Shown here: positions 27,157-42,666 of the stretch, piece by piece | Layout: the number at the start of each line of letters is the position of its first letter | Numbering within the stretch: position 1 is the stretch's first letter | NCBI RefSeq assembly: GCF_015265435.1 | Contig: NZ_JABJWH010000010.1 | Location: 243,688-307,687 of the forward strand | Length of the DNA: 64,000 bases | Direction: 5' to 3' | Source of the DNA: Alloalcanivorax profundimaris | GTDB lineage: Bacteria; Pseudomonadota; Gammaproteobacteria; Pseudomonadales; Alcanivoracaceae | Position numbers and translations under genes: made by a program | Notes under the pieces: generated by a model | What the model saw: only the letters and a program-made list of their open reading frames with translations | What the model was told of the DNA's origin: nothing | Databases searched by the model: none

Positions 27157-28703
27157 TCAACCTCCTTGATCGAATCGATCTCGGTGATCTGGAAGAAGTA
27201 TTCCATACTCCCGCTGCCCATGGGCACCGCCAGGGTGACACGCCGGTCGTCGGCGGCGCGCAGCAACCCCGTGTGGCGGTCGCCGTTGGCCAGGGTGACG
27301 GTAACCCGGCGCCCCACCAGCCCGGCGTGGTCGCCGGCCGGCACCGGGGTCGCGGGTGCCGCCGGCGCCGGCGCCGGCGTCTCGGCGGGCGCCGCCGTGC
27401 CCTCCCCGGCCCGGGGCCAGGACAGGCGCGTGCCGTCCGCCAGGCGCACCGCGCGCAAGCGCGGCTCGCGCAGGGTGATTTCCGCCTCCCCGGCGCCCAG
27501 GGTCAGGCGCAGCCAGAGGCGATCGTCGGCGACCCGGGACAGCAGGCCCCGGGTGCGCTCGCCGTCCTCGGCGATCACCGTAACACTCTGCCCGGCGTAC
27601 CCGGCCAGGGCCGTGAAGGCAGGGAGGCGCCGCTCCGGGTCCGCCGGCGCGGCGTCTCCGCCACCCCCGGAGGGCGCCGGAGCCGCCCGCTCGCCGCCCT
27701 GGTCGAGCACCCGGGACTCCATGGAGCCCGGCACCACCGCCCAGCCCACGGCGCTCTCCTCCAGGGCCATGCGGCGCCGCTCCACGGTGCCGTCGCCGAG
27801 CTCCACGCGGGCCTGCACCCGGCCTTCGCCGTCCGCCCGGCGCAGGTTCACGTTCTCCACCTGGATGCGCGCCACGGCGCCGTCCGGGTACTGGGTGAGA
27901 AGCTGTTGGCGCGCCACGTAGGCCAGGGTATCCGGGTGATCGAAGGTCAGATCCACCTTGCCGTTGCGGTAACGCAGGTGATCGGCGTGGGCGGTGAAGT
28001 CGCCCACCAGGTAGCTGCTGTCGGCGTCCGGCAGCACCAGCTGGATGGCGCCACTGAAGCGGCCCTCGCCGAGCGGCGCCAGGGCCAGCTCCAGGCGGTA
28101 ACCGTCGTGAAAGATGCGGGTTTCCGGGTAGCTGCGGCCATCCGGGGTCCAGGAAAGGTGCACCGGCGGGCCGTCGCTCTCCAGCGGATCGATCAGCAGG
28201 GTGCGGCGCTCCTCGATGTCGTCCGCCTCCCAGCCCAGCAGCACGCTCACCGACAGATCCGGCAGGAAGCCCTCCCCTTGCTGAACACTGAGCACGCCGT
28301 TGATCAGGGTGACCCGGGGCCCGTCCAGGCCCTGGCCATGCAGCCGCCCGGACAGCGGCTGGCCGTCGCCCTGCACCATCAGCAGAGCGGCTTCCGGCGA
28401 GCGCACGAAAGCGCTGGCGGTGGCATCCTTGGCGCCGTGCAGCACCTGGCCCGGGCTGGCCGGCGCCAGCACTTGATGCTGCACGTAGAACAGCCCCAGG
28501 CCGCTGACCAGGCACACCACCCCCAGCACCCGCAGCAATGCCAGCGCCCCGTAGGCGTCCCAGTGCTCCTGCACCTGGCGCCAGCCCGCCAGTGGCATCA
28601 TGAACAGCAACGCGCTGTGGCCACGGAACGCGGCCTGCCTGACCAGCCCCACCGTGGCCATGATCAGCACGCTGACCCCGGCCACCACAAGCCATTCCGC
28701 CAT
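27153..28703 (-). CDS. Membrane-anchored protein with two C-terminal Sm-like repeats
   Basis: A 516-residue protein. Helices near residues 5-22 and about 52-76 anchor it in the membrane. A long beta-rich central part (about 90-345) follows. The C-terminus holds two similar units, about 367-424 and 460-516, joined by a Pro/Ala-rich linker. Each has the pattern G-x2-G-x2-VTV-x4-G-x-R/H-x2-GLL, then DDR and a GxGxxE segment, then a closing I/V strand. This resembles the small beta barrel of Sm/Hfq-like proteins; that is a fold-level inference. It ends in an ATGA overlap with the TIGR01777 gene. I do not recognise the full-length family. Confidence 0.7.
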   Translation of the reverse strand: MAEWLVVAGVSVLIMATVGLVRQAAFRGHSALLFMMPLAGWRQVQEHWDAYGALALLRVLGVVCLVSGLGLFYVQHQVLAPASPGQVLHGAKDATASAFVRSPEAALLMVQGDGQPLSGRLHGQGLDGPRVTLINGVLSVQQGEGFLPDLSVSVLLGWEADDIEERRTLLIDPLESDGPPVHLSWTPDGRSYPETRIFHDGYRLELALAPLGEGRFSGAIQLVLPDADSSYLVGDFTAHADHLRYRNGKVDLTFDHPDTLAYVARQQLLTQYPDGAVARIQVENVNLRRADGEGRVQARVELGDGTVERRRMALEESAVGWAVVPGSMESRVLDQGGERAAPAPSGGGGDAAPADPERRLPAFTALAGYAGQSVTVIAEDGERTRGLLSRVADDRLWLRLTLGAGEAEITLREPRLRAVRLADGTRLSWPRAGEGTAAPAETPAPAPAAPATPVPAGDHAGLVGRRVTVTLANGDRHTGLLRAADDRRVTLAVPMGSGSMEYFFQITEIDSIKEVE

Positions 28704-29062
28704 TGGTTATTCGTCTCCCCTAAGCGCGGCGCCCGGCCGCGCCGCCATCAAGCCCTCAGCTTACAAAGCGGGCCCGGTGCAATCCACCGTTTGGCGGGCG
28801 CGGCGGGCGCCGGCTGGCCGGGCTATGACGGTCGTCACACCGCGGGCGCCGGCGGCGCCGCCAGGCCGTGACCGGAAGCGCTTTTCCGGTCATCGGATTT
28901 CATCAAAAAAGTCTTGTCTGGACGAAAAGCAGACGTTATATAGGCGCTGAGGTGATCAGGAAAACGACCGGCGACGAAGGCACTCAGCACCGCGCCGTCC
29001 GGTTCGGCTCCTTGGCACCCGGTTGTTTAAGGCCGTTCCCCCATTTCCTGAAGGAGGCGACC
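28704..29062. other. 359-base intergenic region with hairpin and promoter
   Basis: No gene is seen here between the divergent Sm-like protein gene and the PA3496-family gene. The left half is very GC-rich. A TGACCGGAA/TTCCGGTCA hairpin (9-bp stem, 28869-28877 and 28884-28892) sits about 20 bases before a strong sigma-70-type promoter (28914-28942). An open frame continuing upstream from the PA3496-family gene is not supported, because the strong AAGGAGG site precedes the ATG at 29063. Confidence 0.6.
28914..28942 (+). promoter_or_regulatory. Sigma-70 promoter of PA3496-family gene
   Basis: TTGTCT (28914-28919), a 17-base spacer and TATATA (28937-28942) form a good sigma-70 promoter. The leader would be about 110 bases long before the start codon at 29063. 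Confidence 0.7.
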
Positions 29063-29299
29063 ATGAGTAACCGACGCGCTGAGACTGACTATGAGTCGGA
29101 TGAACTACTGATGAATGATGACTACGAAGTGGATGAAGAACTGGAAGAGGACGTCCAGGAGGAAAAGGCGACCCGCGCTCGCGGTTTCAATATGGACATG
29201 CGCCACCGCATCGAGGATCGCTTGGAGGAGCGTCGTCTCAAGCGCGAGCTGAACGACTACGAATTCTTCGAACTGGAGGACGACGACGTCCTTCATTGA
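29063..29299 (+). CDS. PA3496-family putative envelope integrity protein
   Basis: A 78-residue, highly charged protein: an acidic first half (runs of Asp/Glu) and a basic/acidic helical second half with RHRIEDRLEERRLKRELND, which matches the PA3496 family named after the Pseudomonas gene. It has no signal peptide. The ATG at 29063 has a strong AAGGAGG site 5 bases upstream. It has its own promoter, and shares a bidirectional terminator with the convergent sucD. Its mechanism is unknown. Confidence 0.85.
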   Translation: MSNRRAETDYESDELLMNDDYEVDEELEEDVQEEKATRARGFNMDMRHRIEDRLEERRLKRELNDYEFFELEDDDVLH

Positions 29300-29353
29300 T
29301 CAAGAGTATGGAAGGGATTCCCGGATTGGCGTTCGCGGCTTCGGCCGCGAACA

Positions 29354-29381
29354 AAAAAGCCCGCCGTTTGGCGGGCTTTTT
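29354..29381. terminator. Bidirectional intrinsic terminator
   Basis: AAAAAGCCCGCC and GGCGGGCTTTTT form a perfect 12-bp palindrome around a GTTT loop, with an A tract on one side and a T tract on the other. It sits between the convergent PA3496-family gene and sucD, and can stop transcription from both sides. Confidence 0.93.
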
Positions 29382-29401
29382 CATGGCGAAAAAGGTCCGG
29401 C

Positions 29402-30277
29402 TTACCAACCGGTTGCCTTCTTCACGCCCTCGCCGATTTCGGCGGGGTTGCGGACGGTGACCACACCGGCCGCTTCCAGGGCGGCGAACTTCTCGTCCGC
29501 GGTGCCCTTGCCACCGGCGATGATCGCGCCGGCGTGGCCCATGCGTTTGCCCGGAGGCGCGGTGACACCGGCGATGTAGCTGACCACCGGCTTGGTCACG
29601 TGCTCCTTGATGTAGGCAGCCGCTTCGTCCTCGGCGGTACCGCCGATTTCACCGACCATCACGATCGCCTCGGTCTGCGGATCGTTCTGGAACATTTCCA
29701 GGGCGTCGATGAAGGTGGTGCCCGGAATCGGGTCGCCGCCGATGCCGATGCAGGTGGACTGACCGTAACCCAGCTTGGTGGTCTGGTTGACCGCCTCGTA
29801 GGTCAGGGTCCCGGAACGGGACACGATGCCCACCTTGCCCGGCTTGTGAATGTGACCGGGCATGATGCCGATCTTGCATTCACCGGGGGTGATCACGCCC
29901 GGGCAGTTCGGGCCGATCAGGCGTACATTGCCCTTGCGGGTGATGTATTCCTTCACGTACAGCATATCCAGGGCGGGGATGCCCTCGGTGATGCAGACGA
30001 TCAGCTCGATGCCCGCGTCCGCGGCTTCCACGATGGAGTCCTTGCAGAAGGCCGCCGGCACGTAGATCACGGAGGCGGTGGCGCCGGTCTGCTTGACCGC
30101 TTCCGCCACGGTGTTGAACACCGGCAGGCCCAGGTGGGTCTGGCCACCCTTGCCCGGGGTCACGCCGCCGACCATCTGGGTGCCGTATTCAATCGCCTGC
30201 TCGGAGTGGAAGGTGCCCTGACTGCCGGTGAAGCCCTGGCAGATCACCTTGGTGTTCTTGTCGATCAATACGCTCAT
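29402..30277 (-). CDS. sucD: Succinyl-CoA synthetase alpha subunit
   Basis: A 291-residue alpha subunit of succinyl-CoA ligase. The CoA-binding N-terminal domain ([20 protein letters not shown]) and the phospho-histidine region ([17 protein letters not shown], then GHAGAII) are conserved. The ATG overlaps the sucC stop (ATGA). It is the last gene of the sdh-suc run and ends at the bidirectional terminator. Confidence 0.98.
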   Translation of the reverse strand: MSVLIDKNTKVICQGFTGSQGTFHSEQAIEYGTQMVGGVTPGKGGQTHLGLPVFNTVAEAVKQTGATASVIYVPAAFCKDSIVEAADAGIELIVCITEGIPALDMLYVKEYITRKGNVRLIGPNCPGVITPGECKIGIMPGHIHKPGKVGIVSRSGTLTYEAVNQTTKLGYGQSTCIGIGGDPIPGTTFIDALEMFQNDPQTEAIVMVGEIGGTAEDEAAAYIKEHVTKPVVSYIAGVTAPPGKRMGHAGAIIAGGKGTADEKFAALEAAGVVTVRNPAEIGEGVKKATGW

Positions 30278-31443
30278 TTGGCACCTCCCGCGGCTTTCAC
30301 CACCTGCTCGGCGGCGTCGTCAAAACTTTCTGCGGCGATGATGTTCATGCCGCTGTCGGCCAGCTTCTGGGCGCCCAGCTCGGCGTTGTTGCCTTCCAGA
30401 CGCACCACCACCGGAACCTCGACGCCCACTTCTTCCACGGCGCCGATGATGCCTTCGGCGATCAGGTCACAGCGCACGATGCCGCCGAAGATGTTCACCA
30501 GCACGGCCTTGACCTGGTCGTCGGAGAGGATGATCTTGAACGCTTCGGTGACGCGTTCCTTGGTGGCGCCGCCGCCCACGTCCAGGAAGTTGGCGGGCGC
30601 GCCGCCCTTCAGCTTCACCAGGTCCATGGTGCCCATGGCCAGGCCGGCCCCGTTCACCATGCAGCCGATGTTGCCTTCCAGGGCCACGTAGTTGAGGTCC
30701 CATTCGGCGGCGCGACGCTCGCGCTCGTCTTCCTGGGAAGGATCTTCCAGCGCCTTGATGTCGGCGTGGCGGAACAGCGCGCTGCCGTCCACGTTGATCT
30801 TGGCGTCCAGGCAGTGCAGATCGCCCTCTTCGGTGATCACCAGCGGGTTCACCTCGATGAGCGCCAGATCCTTGTCCTCGAACAGCTTGGCCAGGCCCAC
30901 GAAGATTTTCGCGAACTGGTTGATCTGCTTGCCTTCCAGGCCCAGCTGGAACGCCAGCTCACGGCCCTGGTAAGGCAGCGCGCCGACCAGCGGATCGACG
31001 ATCGCCTTGAGAATCTTTTCCGGGGTTTCCTCGGCCACTTTCTCGATTTCCACGCCGCCTTCGGTGGACGCCATGAAAACCACCCGGCGGGTGGTGCGGT
31101 CGAGCACCGCGCTCAGGTACAACTCCTGGGCGATGTCGGTGCAGGTTTCCACCAGGATCTTGGAAACCGGCTGGCCGTGCTCGTCGGTCTGGAAGGTCAC
31201 CAGACGCTGGCCCAGCCATTTTTCGGCGAACTCGGACGCTTCCTCGGCGGAATTGACCAGTTTCACGCCGCCGGCCTTACCGCGGCCGCCCGCGTGAACC
31301 TGGGCTTTGACGACCCATTTGTCGCCACCGATTTCCTTCACCTTGGCGGCCACCTCTTCGGGGCTGTCGCAGGCGAATCCCTTGGAAACCGGCAGACCGT
31401 AATCAGCAAACAGCTGTTTAGACTGATACTCGTGGAGATTCAT
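30274..31443 (-). CDS. sucC: Succinyl-CoA synthetase beta subunit
   Basis: A 389-residue ATP-grasp subunit that binds nucleotide and succinate. It starts [19 protein letters not shown], carries [17 protein letters not shown] for nucleotide binding and [13 protein letters not shown] near the active site. Length is standard. It follows lpdA after 100 bases containing a GC-rich hairpin (31504-31511 with 31521-31528) without a T tract, which might tune sucCD level, and overlaps sucD. Confidence 0.98.
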   Translation of the reverse strand: MNLHEYQSKQLFADYGLPVSKGFACDSPEEVAAKVKEIGGDKWVVKAQVHAGGRGKAGGVKLVNSAEEASEFAEKWLGQRLVTFQTDEHGQPVSKILVETCTDIAQELYLSAVLDRTTRRVVFMASTEGGVEIEKVAEETPEKILKAIVDPLVGALPYQGRELAFQLGLEGKQINQFAKIFVGLAKLFEDKDLALIEVNPLVITEEGDLHCLDAKINVDGSALFRHADIKALEDPSQEDERERRAAEWDLNYVALEGNIGCMVNGAGLAMGTMDLVKLKGGAPANFLDVGGGATKERVTEAFKIILSDDQVKAVLVNIFGGIVRCDLIAEGIIGAVEEVGVEVPVVVRLEGNNAELGAQKLADSGMNIIAAESFDDAAEQVVKAAGGAK

Positions 31444-31543
31444 GCCTTAACTTCCATCAAAATGTCTGTGGATAGCGCTCCCGGCGCAGAGTCGGGGCCG
31501 CTGCGGGCCCCGCTCGGCGTGGGGCCCGTTTCTCGCGCGGGCC

Positions 31544-34270
<2,727 letters not shown>

Positions 34271-34305
34271 GCTGATTCCTTAAACCCTTTTCGGTTCGCT
34301 TTCGC

Positions 34306-37140
<2,835 letters not shown>

Positions 37141-37446
37141 CGTCGCTCGTTCCTTAGCCGGGCGAACGTCACGCCTGTGGGCATGCATGCTTCTGTCCAC
37201 AGGGCCGCGACCCTGTTACCCGTGCTTATCGCTGTTTACGGAAACGGCGCCTTTTAAGCACCGTCCCCACCCTGCTGTCGCGACTCCGGGGTTGCCGGAA
37301 TCGCCCCGTATTGTATTACGTTTGCGGTGCTATTGTTAGGCACCACGAGACCAAGGTCGAACCCATTTCCCGGCCTGGTCGCATTCGGATACAAATTAGC
37401 GGGTGCCGGACACAAAAAAGGCGGCCCGAGGGCCGCCTTTCGCGTC
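37141..37446. other. 306-base gap between sdhB and sucA
   Basis: No gene is seen. The right end holds the sdhB terminator. A minus-strand TACAAT (37310-37315) could be the -10 of a suc promoter, but no good -35 stands at the right distance. A small GGTGC/GCACC hairpin lies just beyond it. The sdh and suc blocks are therefore separated by a terminator and probably transcribed separately. Confidence 0.5.
37417..37440 (-). terminator. Intrinsic terminator after sdhB
   Basis: On the minus strand, AAAGGCGGCC, a CTCG loop and GGCCGCCTTT form a 10-bp stem followed by a T run (TTTTTT overall). It ends 7 bases beyond the sdhB stop. Confidence 0.9.
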
Positions 37447-38163
37447 TTACACGCCCCGTTCCAGGAGCATGGACCGGATGTGGCCGATCGCCCGGGTGGG
37501 GTTGAGCCCCTTCGGACAGACACTCACGCAGTTCATGATGCCGTGGCAGCGGAACAGGCTGAACGGGTCGTCCAGCCGGGACAGGCGCTGCTCGGTGGCG
37601 TCGTCGCGGCTGTCCGCCAGGAAGCGGTAGCTCTGCAACAGGGCCGCCGGCCCCAGGAACTTGTCCGGGTTCCACCAGAAACTCGGGCAGCTGGTGGAGC
37701 AGCACGCGCACAAAATGCACTCGTACAGGCCGTCCAGCTTGGCGCGGTCTTCCGGGGTCTGCAGGCGCTCGATGGCGGGCGCCGGGGACTCGTTCTGCAG
37801 GTAGGGCTGCACCTTCTCGTACTGCTGATAGAACACGCCCATGTCCACGACCAGATCACGGACCACCGGCAGGCCGGGCAGCGGCCGCAGCACCAGCGGC
37901 TTCTTGCCTTCCTTCACGCCCGGCGCCACTTCCGACAGCGGGGTGATGCAGGCGAGACCGTTCTTGCCGTTGATGTTCATGCCGTCGGAACCGCACACGC
38001 CCTCGCGGCAGGAGCGACGGAACGCCAGGGAGGGATCCTGCTCCTTGAGGAGGTTGAGGACCTCGAGCACCATCAGATCCTTGCCGTTGGTCTCGACCTC
38101 GTACTCCTTCATGCTCGGTTCGCGGTCGGTCTCCGGATTGTAGCGGTAAACACTGACTTTCAT
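37447..38163 (-). CDS. sdhB: Succinate dehydrogenase iron-sulfur subunit
   Basis: A 238-residue electron-transfer subunit with three iron-sulfur clusters. Ligands are visible: SCREGVCGSDGMNINGKNG with the following Cys for [2Fe-2S], CILCACCSTSCP for [4Fe-4S], and CHGIMNCVSVCPKGLNP for [3Fe-4S]. It starts 15 bases after sdhA and ends the sdhCDAB operon before a terminator. Confidence 0.98.
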   Translation of the reverse strand: MKVSVYRYNPETDREPSMKEYEVETNGKDLMVLEVLNLLKEQDPSLAFRRSCREGVCGSDGMNINGKNGLACITPLSEVAPGVKEGKKPLVLRPLPGLPVVRDLVVDMGVFYQQYEKVQPYLQNESPAPAIERLQTPEDRAKLDGLYECILCACCSTSCPSFWWNPDKFLGPAALLQSYRFLADSRDDATEQRLSRLDDPFSLFRCHGIMNCVSVCPKGLNPTRAIGHIRSMLLERGV

Positions 38164-38178
38164 GGCTACACGTCTCCG

Positions 38179-39954
38179 TTAGTAGGTCCGGACCTTGGGC
38201 TGGAAGGTGTCGACGGTCTTCGGCTCGAAGTTCACGTCGCGCTTGCCCAGCTGCTTGGTCTTGGGATCGTAGATGGAGTGGCACAGCCAGTTCTCGTCGT
38301 CCCGGTCCGGGAAGTCGTAGCGCGAGTGGGCGCCGCGGCTTTCGGTACGGTTGGAGGCGGCGATGGCGGTGGCTTCCGCCACTTCCAGCAGATTGTCGAG
38401 CTCCAGCGCTTCCACGCGGGCGGTGTTGAAGGCGCTGCTCTTGTCCTCCAGATGGGCGTTGGCGATGCGCTCGCGCAGCTTGGCGAGCTTCTCCACGCCC
38501 TCTTCCATCAGGTCGCCCTTGCGGAACACACCGAAGTGGTTCTGCATGGTGCTCTGCAACTCCTTGCGCAGGCTGGCGACGGATTCGCCGTCCTTGGAGT
38601 CGTTCCAGCGGTTGACCCGGGCCAGCGCGGCGTCGATGTCGTCGTCGCTGGGCTCGTACTGGGTCATGCCCTGGCGCAGCGCGTCCTCGATGTAGAGGCC
38701 GGCGGCGCGGCCGAACACCACCAGGTCGAGCAGCGAGTTGCCGCCCAGACGGTTGGCGCCGTGCACGGACACACAGGCTACCTCGCCCACCGCGAACAAA
38801 CCGTTAACAACCTGGTCCTCGCCCTCGTGGCCGCCGCTCATTCTCAGCGCCTGACCATGAACATTGGTGGGAATGCCGCCCATCATATAGTGGCAGGTGG
38901 GCACCACCGGAATGGGCTCCTTGACCGGGTCGGTGCCGGCGAAGGTGATGGCCAGCTCACAGATGCCCGGCAGGCGGCTGTGCAGCACCTCCTCGCCCAG
39001 GTGGTCGAGCTTCAGGTAGACGTAATCGCCCTCGGGGCCGTCGCCACGGCCATCCAGGATCTCCATCATCATGGAGCGCGCCACCACGTCGCGGGACGCC
39101 AGGTCCTTGGCGTTGGGCGCGTAGCGCTCCATGAAGCGCTCGCCGTCCTTGTTGATCAGGTAACCGCCCTCGCCCCGGCAGCCCTCGGTCACCAGCACGC
39201 CGGCGCCGGCGATGCCGGTGGGGTGGAACTGCCACATCTCGATGTCCTGGACCGGCACGCCGGCGCGCAGGGCCATGCCCACGCCGTCGCCGGTGTTGAT
39301 CAGGGCGTTGGTGGTGGACGAGTAGATGCGCCCGGAGCCGCCGGTGGCGAACACCGTGGCCTTGGCCTTGAAGAACACGGTCTCGCCGGTCTCGATGGAG
39401 AAGGCGATCACGCCGCAAACGTTCTCGTCGGCGTCCTTCACCAGCTCGGCGGCGTACCATTCATTATAGAACTGGGTGCCGTTCTTCAGGTTCTGCTGGT
39501 AGAGGGTGTGCAGCAGGGCGTGACCGGTGCGGTCCGCCGCCGCGCAGGTGCGCGCCGCCTGGCCGCCCTCGCCGAAGTTCTTGGACTGGCCGCCGAACGG
39601 ACGCTGGTAGATGCGGCCTTCCTCGGTGCGCGAGAACGGCAGGCCCATGTGGTCCAGCTCGAACACCGCTTCCGGGCCCACCTGGCACATATATTCGATG
39701 GCGTCCTGGTCACCGATGTAATCGGAGCCCTTGACGGTGTCGTACATGTGCCAGCGCCAATCGTCATTGGGATCGGCGGAGGCGATCGCGCAGGTGATGC
39801 CGCCCTGGGCGGACACGGTGTGCGACCGGGTCGGGAATACCTTGGAAATCAGCGCGGTCTTGAAACCGGACTGGGCCATTTGCAGGGAAGCACGCATGCC
39901 CGCCCCCCCGCCGCCAACGACGATCGCGTCAAAGGTGATGGTACGAATGGACAT
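38179..39954 (-). CDS. sdhA: Succinate dehydrogenase flavoprotein subunit
   Basis: A 591-residue catalytic subunit with covalent [16 protein letters not shown] near the start binds [12 protein letters not shown] contains the FAD-linked His, HPTGIAGAG and [12 protein letters not shown] are in the active site, and [13 protein letters not shown] contains the catalytic Arg. It follows sdhD after 3 bases. The enzyme oxidises succinate to fumarate at the inner membrane. Confidence 0.98.
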   Translation of the reverse strand: MSIRTITFDAIVVGGGGAGMRASLQMAQSGFKTALISKVFPTRSHTVSAQGGITCAIASADPNDDWRWHMYDTVKGSDYIGDQDAIEYMCQVGPEAVFELDHMGLPFSRTEEGRIYQRPFGGQSKNFGEGGQAARTCAAADRTGHALLHTLYQQNLKNGTQFYNEWYAAELVKDADENVCGVIAFSIETGETVFFKAKATVFATGGSGRIYSSTTNALINTGDGVGMALRAGVPVQDIEMWQFHPTGIAGAGVLVTEGCRGEGGYLINKDGERFMERYAPNAKDLASRDVVARSMMMEILDGRGDGPEGDYVYLKLDHLGEEVLHSRLPGICELAITFAGTDPVKEPIPVVPTCHYMMGGIPTNVHGQALRMSGGHEGEDQVVNGLFAVGEVACVSVHGANRLGGNSLLDLVVFGRAAGLYIEDALRQGMTQYEPSDDDIDAALARVNRWNDSKDGESVASLRKELQSTMQNHFGVFRKGDLMEEGVEKLAKLRERIANAHLEDKSSAFNTARVEALELDNLLEVAEATAIAASNRTESRGAHSRYDFPDRDDENWLCHSIYDPKTKQLGKRDVNFEPKTVDTFQPKVRTY

Positions 39955-39957
39955 GGA

Positions 39958-40329
39958 TTATGCGCCTCCCCAGATCATCAGCAGACCCCACAGGATGTAG
40001 ACCAGCAGCAGCAGCGCGATGGCCATCTGCACGACCAGGCGCACGCCGGTGGCGGCTTTGCCGAAGGTCATGCCGGTCAGATAGTCGGTGGTTACACTCC
40101 ACAGGCCGATCCAGGTATGGGCGGCCACGGAGAACAGCATCAGGGTGTTGGCGATCCGCATCGGCGTGGAACCCATGAAGGCGCTCCAGGTGCCGTAGTC
40201 CAGATCGCCGCTGCAGACCAGAAAGCCCACCATGCCGATCACGTACAGAGCGATCACCACGGCGGACACACGTTGAATCAGCCAGTCATAAAGGCCGTTG
40301 CGGCCCAGGCTCGTTACGCTCGTTACCAT
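39958..40329 (-). CDS. sdhD: Succinate dehydrogenase membrane anchor subunit
   Basis: A 123-residue membrane protein with three predicted helices. WSAFMGSTPMRIANTLMLF, then HTWIGLWSVTTDYL, carries the conserved His/Tyr/Asp surroundings of the quinone site and heme. The ATG overlaps the sdhC stop by 7 bases. It anchors SdhAB to the inner membrane together with SdhC. Confidence 0.93.
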   Translation of the reverse strand: MVTSVTSLGRNGLYDWLIQRVSAVVIALYVIGMVGFLVCSGDLDYGTWSAFMGSTPMRIANTLMLFSVAAHTWIGLWSVTTDYLTGMTFGKAATGVRLVVQMAIALLLLVYILWGLLMIWGGA

Positions 40330-40697
40330 ACCCAGGCTCCTGCCAATACAATCAGTACCGCGGTGATGATGAACGTGGCGGTGGCGCCACGGCGGCCGCC
40401 TTCCAGGGTCTCACCCACGCCCGCATCCATGATCAGGTGGCGGATACCGGCCACCAGGTGGTAGGAAATAAAGGCGAGAATGGCCCACAGCACCAGCTTG
40501 GCCAGGGGCGAGGTCATCAGCTGTTTCAGGTCCGCAAAGCTCTCCGGAGACGCCAGGGAGCGATCCATCATCCACAGCAACACGGGCAGGGCCACGAAAA
40601 TGGCCACGCCGGTGATACGGTGGGTGATGGACGCAATGGCGGTGACCGGGAACTTGATCGTCGTCAGATCGAGGTTAACGGGTCTCTTATCGTTCAC
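40323..40697 (-). CDS. sdhC: Succinate dehydrogenase cytochrome b556 subunit
   Basis: A 124-residue membrane protein with three predicted helices. The opening RPVNLDLTTIKFPVTAIASI followed by THRITGV and the HLVAGIRHLIMDAG signature are diagnostic; the His in this motif serves the heme b/quinone site. The start is GTG at 40697. It heads the sdhCDAB operon and is followed by an overlapping sdhD. Confidence 0.95.
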   Translation of the reverse strand: MNDKRPVNLDLTTIKFPVTAIASITHRITGVAIFVALPVLLWMMDRSLASPESFADLKQLMTSPLAKLVLWAILAFISYHLVAGIRHLIMDAGVGETLEGGRRGATATFIITAVLIVLAGAWVW

Positions 40698-40896
40698 GGT
40701 AGCCTACACTTTTGCCGGGCTCCGGCGGCACGCCGGAGCGGTTGTCGGGAACTTGGCATCACCGGCGGCGTCGGAACGCTTGGGTGGAGAGGCCGATGCT
40801 GCCCGGGCCGGGGTTGGAGCCCACTGAAGCCTGAACCGTGCCACGCCGGGCCGGCGGGTCCGGGGCGCGTCGGGTGGAGGCTTCGTCGCGGGCGGC

Positions 40897-40925
40897 AGTA
40901 TATCGCCGCGCCTGCGGCAAAACAA
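40897..40925 (-). promoter_or_regulatory. Candidate sigma-70 promoter of sdhCDAB
   Basis: On the minus strand TTGTTT (40920-40925), a 17-base spacer and TATACT (40897-40902) form a plausible promoter. It predicts an untranslated leader of about 190 bases before sdhC, long enough for post-transcriptional control. Confidence 0.6.
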
Positions 40926-41136
40926 ACGCGAAACTGCGACTTTTATATTAGCCACCGCGCCGGTGGTGGCACCGTGAAGACGCGACGGCGATTTTAGCGG
41001 GTGGCGCTTAATCGCTTGTTTTCCAAAGCCCTTTGCCCGGCGGCGGGCTGACGGCGGGCGTCGACGCCCCGGAACGGTGCGCGCTAATACGCTGTTTACC
41101 CTGGAAAAGTGGCGCCCGCGCCGGGCCGGCTTCTCG

Positions 41137-41165
41137 TTGACAAAGACCCACCAAAACTTTAACGT
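41137..41165 (+). promoter_or_regulatory. Sigma-70 promoter of gltA
   Basis: A perfect -35 TTGACA (41137-41142), a 17-base spacer and TAACGT (41160-41165) precede gltA by about 100 bases. A GAGGAG ribosome site lies just before the ATG at 41268. Confidence 0.75.
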
Positions 41166-41267
41166 CCCCCGCGCTCTGGAGGACCTTCCCCGCCGGGACC
41201 CGCGGCCGATACCCTGCATTGGCCGGCGCCCCGGAGGCGTACCTCTATTCACCGAGGAGAAATTCCC

Positions 41268-42554
41268 ATGACCGAGAAGAAAGCCATTCTCAAGGTAGAG
41301 GGCCGCGACGATCTGGAATTGCCGATCCTGACGCCCACCCTGGGCCGCGAAGAGATCGACGTTTCCTCCCTGACCGCCAACGGCCTGTTTACCTTCGACC
41401 CGGGCTTTACGTCCACCGCCTCCTGCGAATCCAAGATCACCTATATCGACGGTGAAGCCGGCAAGCTGCTGCACCGGGGCTACTCCATCGAGGAACTGGC
41501 CGCCAAGTCCGATTACCTTGAGGTGTGCTACCTGCTGCTCAATGGCGAACTGCCCAATGCCGAGCAGAAAGAGGCATTCGTCGGCACCGTGAAGAACCAC
41601 ACCATGGTGCACGAGCAGATTCGCAATTTCTTCAACGGCTTCCGCCGTGACGCCCATCCCATGGCGATCATGTGCGGCGTGGTCGGCGCCCTGTCCGCCT
41701 TCTACCACGACTCACTGGACATCACCAACGCCGAGCACCGCGAGGTCACCGCCTTCCGGCTGATCGCGAAGATGCCCACCATCGCGGCCATGTGCTACAA
41801 GTACGGCCTCGGCCAGCCGCTGATGTACCCGCGTAACGATCTCGGCTACGCGGAGAACTTCCTGCACATGATGTTCGGCAATCCGTGCGAGGAAACCCAG
41901 GTCAGCCCCACTCTGGCGCGGGCCATGGACAAGATTTTCATCCTCCACGCCGACCACGAGCAGAACGCCTCCACCTCCACGGTGCGCCTGGCGGGCTCCT
42001 CCGGCGCCAACCCGTTCGCCTGCATCGCCGCCGGCATCTCCGCTCTGTGGGGCCCCGCCCACGGCGGCGCCAACGAGGCGGTGCTGAACATGCTCGACGA
42101 GATCGGCGACATCAGCCAGATCGAGACCTACGTCGCCAAGGCGAAGGACAAGAACGACCCCTTCAAGCTGATGGGCTTCGGCCACCGCGTGTACAAGAAC
42201 TACGACCCGCGCGCCACCGTGATGCGCGAGTCCTGTCACGAGGTGCTCAACGAGCTGGGCATCAACGATCCCAAGCTCGAACTGGCCATGAAGCTGGAAG
42301 AGATCGCCCTGAACGACCCCTACTTCAAGGAGAAGAAGCTGTTCCCGAACGTGGACTTCTACTCCGGCATCATCCTCAAGGCGATTGGCATCCCGACCTC
42401 CATGTTCACCGTGATCTTCGCCCTGTCCCGCACCGTGGGCTGGATCGCGCACTGGAACGAGATGATCTCCAACCCTTACAAGATCGGCCGTCCCCGCCAG
42501 CTCTACACCGGCGAGACCGAGCGCTCCATGGAGCCGCTCAACGAGCGCGACTGA
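41268..42554 (+). CDS. gltA: Citrate synthase (type II)
   Basis: A 428-residue hexameric-type citrate synthase condensing oxaloacetate and acetyl-CoA. Active-site parts are intact: [28 protein letters not shown] and [14 protein letters not shown]. The N-terminal beta domain typical of gram-negative, NADH-regulated enzymes is present. It is divergent from the sdh operon and ends at a strong terminator. Confidence 0.98.
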   Translation: MTEKKAILKVEGRDDLELPILTPTLGREEIDVSSLTANGLFTFDPGFTSTASCESKITYIDGEAGKLLHRGYSIEELAAKSDYLEVCYLLLNGELPNAEQKEAFVGTVKNHTMVHEQIRNFFNGFRRDAHPMAIMCGVVGALSAFYHDSLDITNAEHREVTAFRLIAKMPTIAAMCYKYGLGQPLMYPRNDLGYAENFLHMMFGNPCEETQVSPTLARAMDKIFILHADHEQNASTSTVRLAGSSGANPFACIAAGISALWGPAHGGANEAVLNMLDEIGDISQIETYVAKAKDKNDPFKLMGFGHRVYKNYDPRATVMRESCHEVLNELGINDPKLELAMKLEEIALNDPYFKEKKLFPNVDFYSGIILKAIGIPTSMFTVIFALSRTVGWIAHWNEMISNPYKIGRPRQLYTGETERSMEPLNERD

Positions 42555-42575
42555 GCGCCCGAACGCCGATCGACG

Positions 42576-42604
42576 AAAAGGCCGCCTCCGGGCGGCCTTT
42601 TTTT
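42576..42604 (+). terminator. Intrinsic terminator of gltA
   Basis: AAAAGGCCGCC, TCCG loop, GGCGGCCTTTT form an 11-bp stem with a T run of 7, 21 bases past the gltA stop. Confidence 0.93.
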
Positions 42605-42666
42605 ATGGCGGTGGAGTACCTACACTTTTGGCCTGTTTTTTTGCATCAGGCCCATAGGAAATCACA

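Larger units (their letters stand above)
40698..41267. other. 570-base divergent sdhC/gltA control region
   Basis: No gene is seen between the divergent sdhC and gltA genes. It holds a candidate sdhC promoter on the minus strand and a good gltA promoter on the plus strand, about 210 bases apart. The rest is GC-rich with several short inverted repeats. Short open frames here have no ribosome site or recognisable similarity. Confidence 0.6.

Noticed and set aside
40687..42630. The 12-mer CCTACACTTTTG before sdhC and again after gltA
   Set aside because: Only two copies, with different flanks and no symmetry; chance or a small duplication cannot be told apart.
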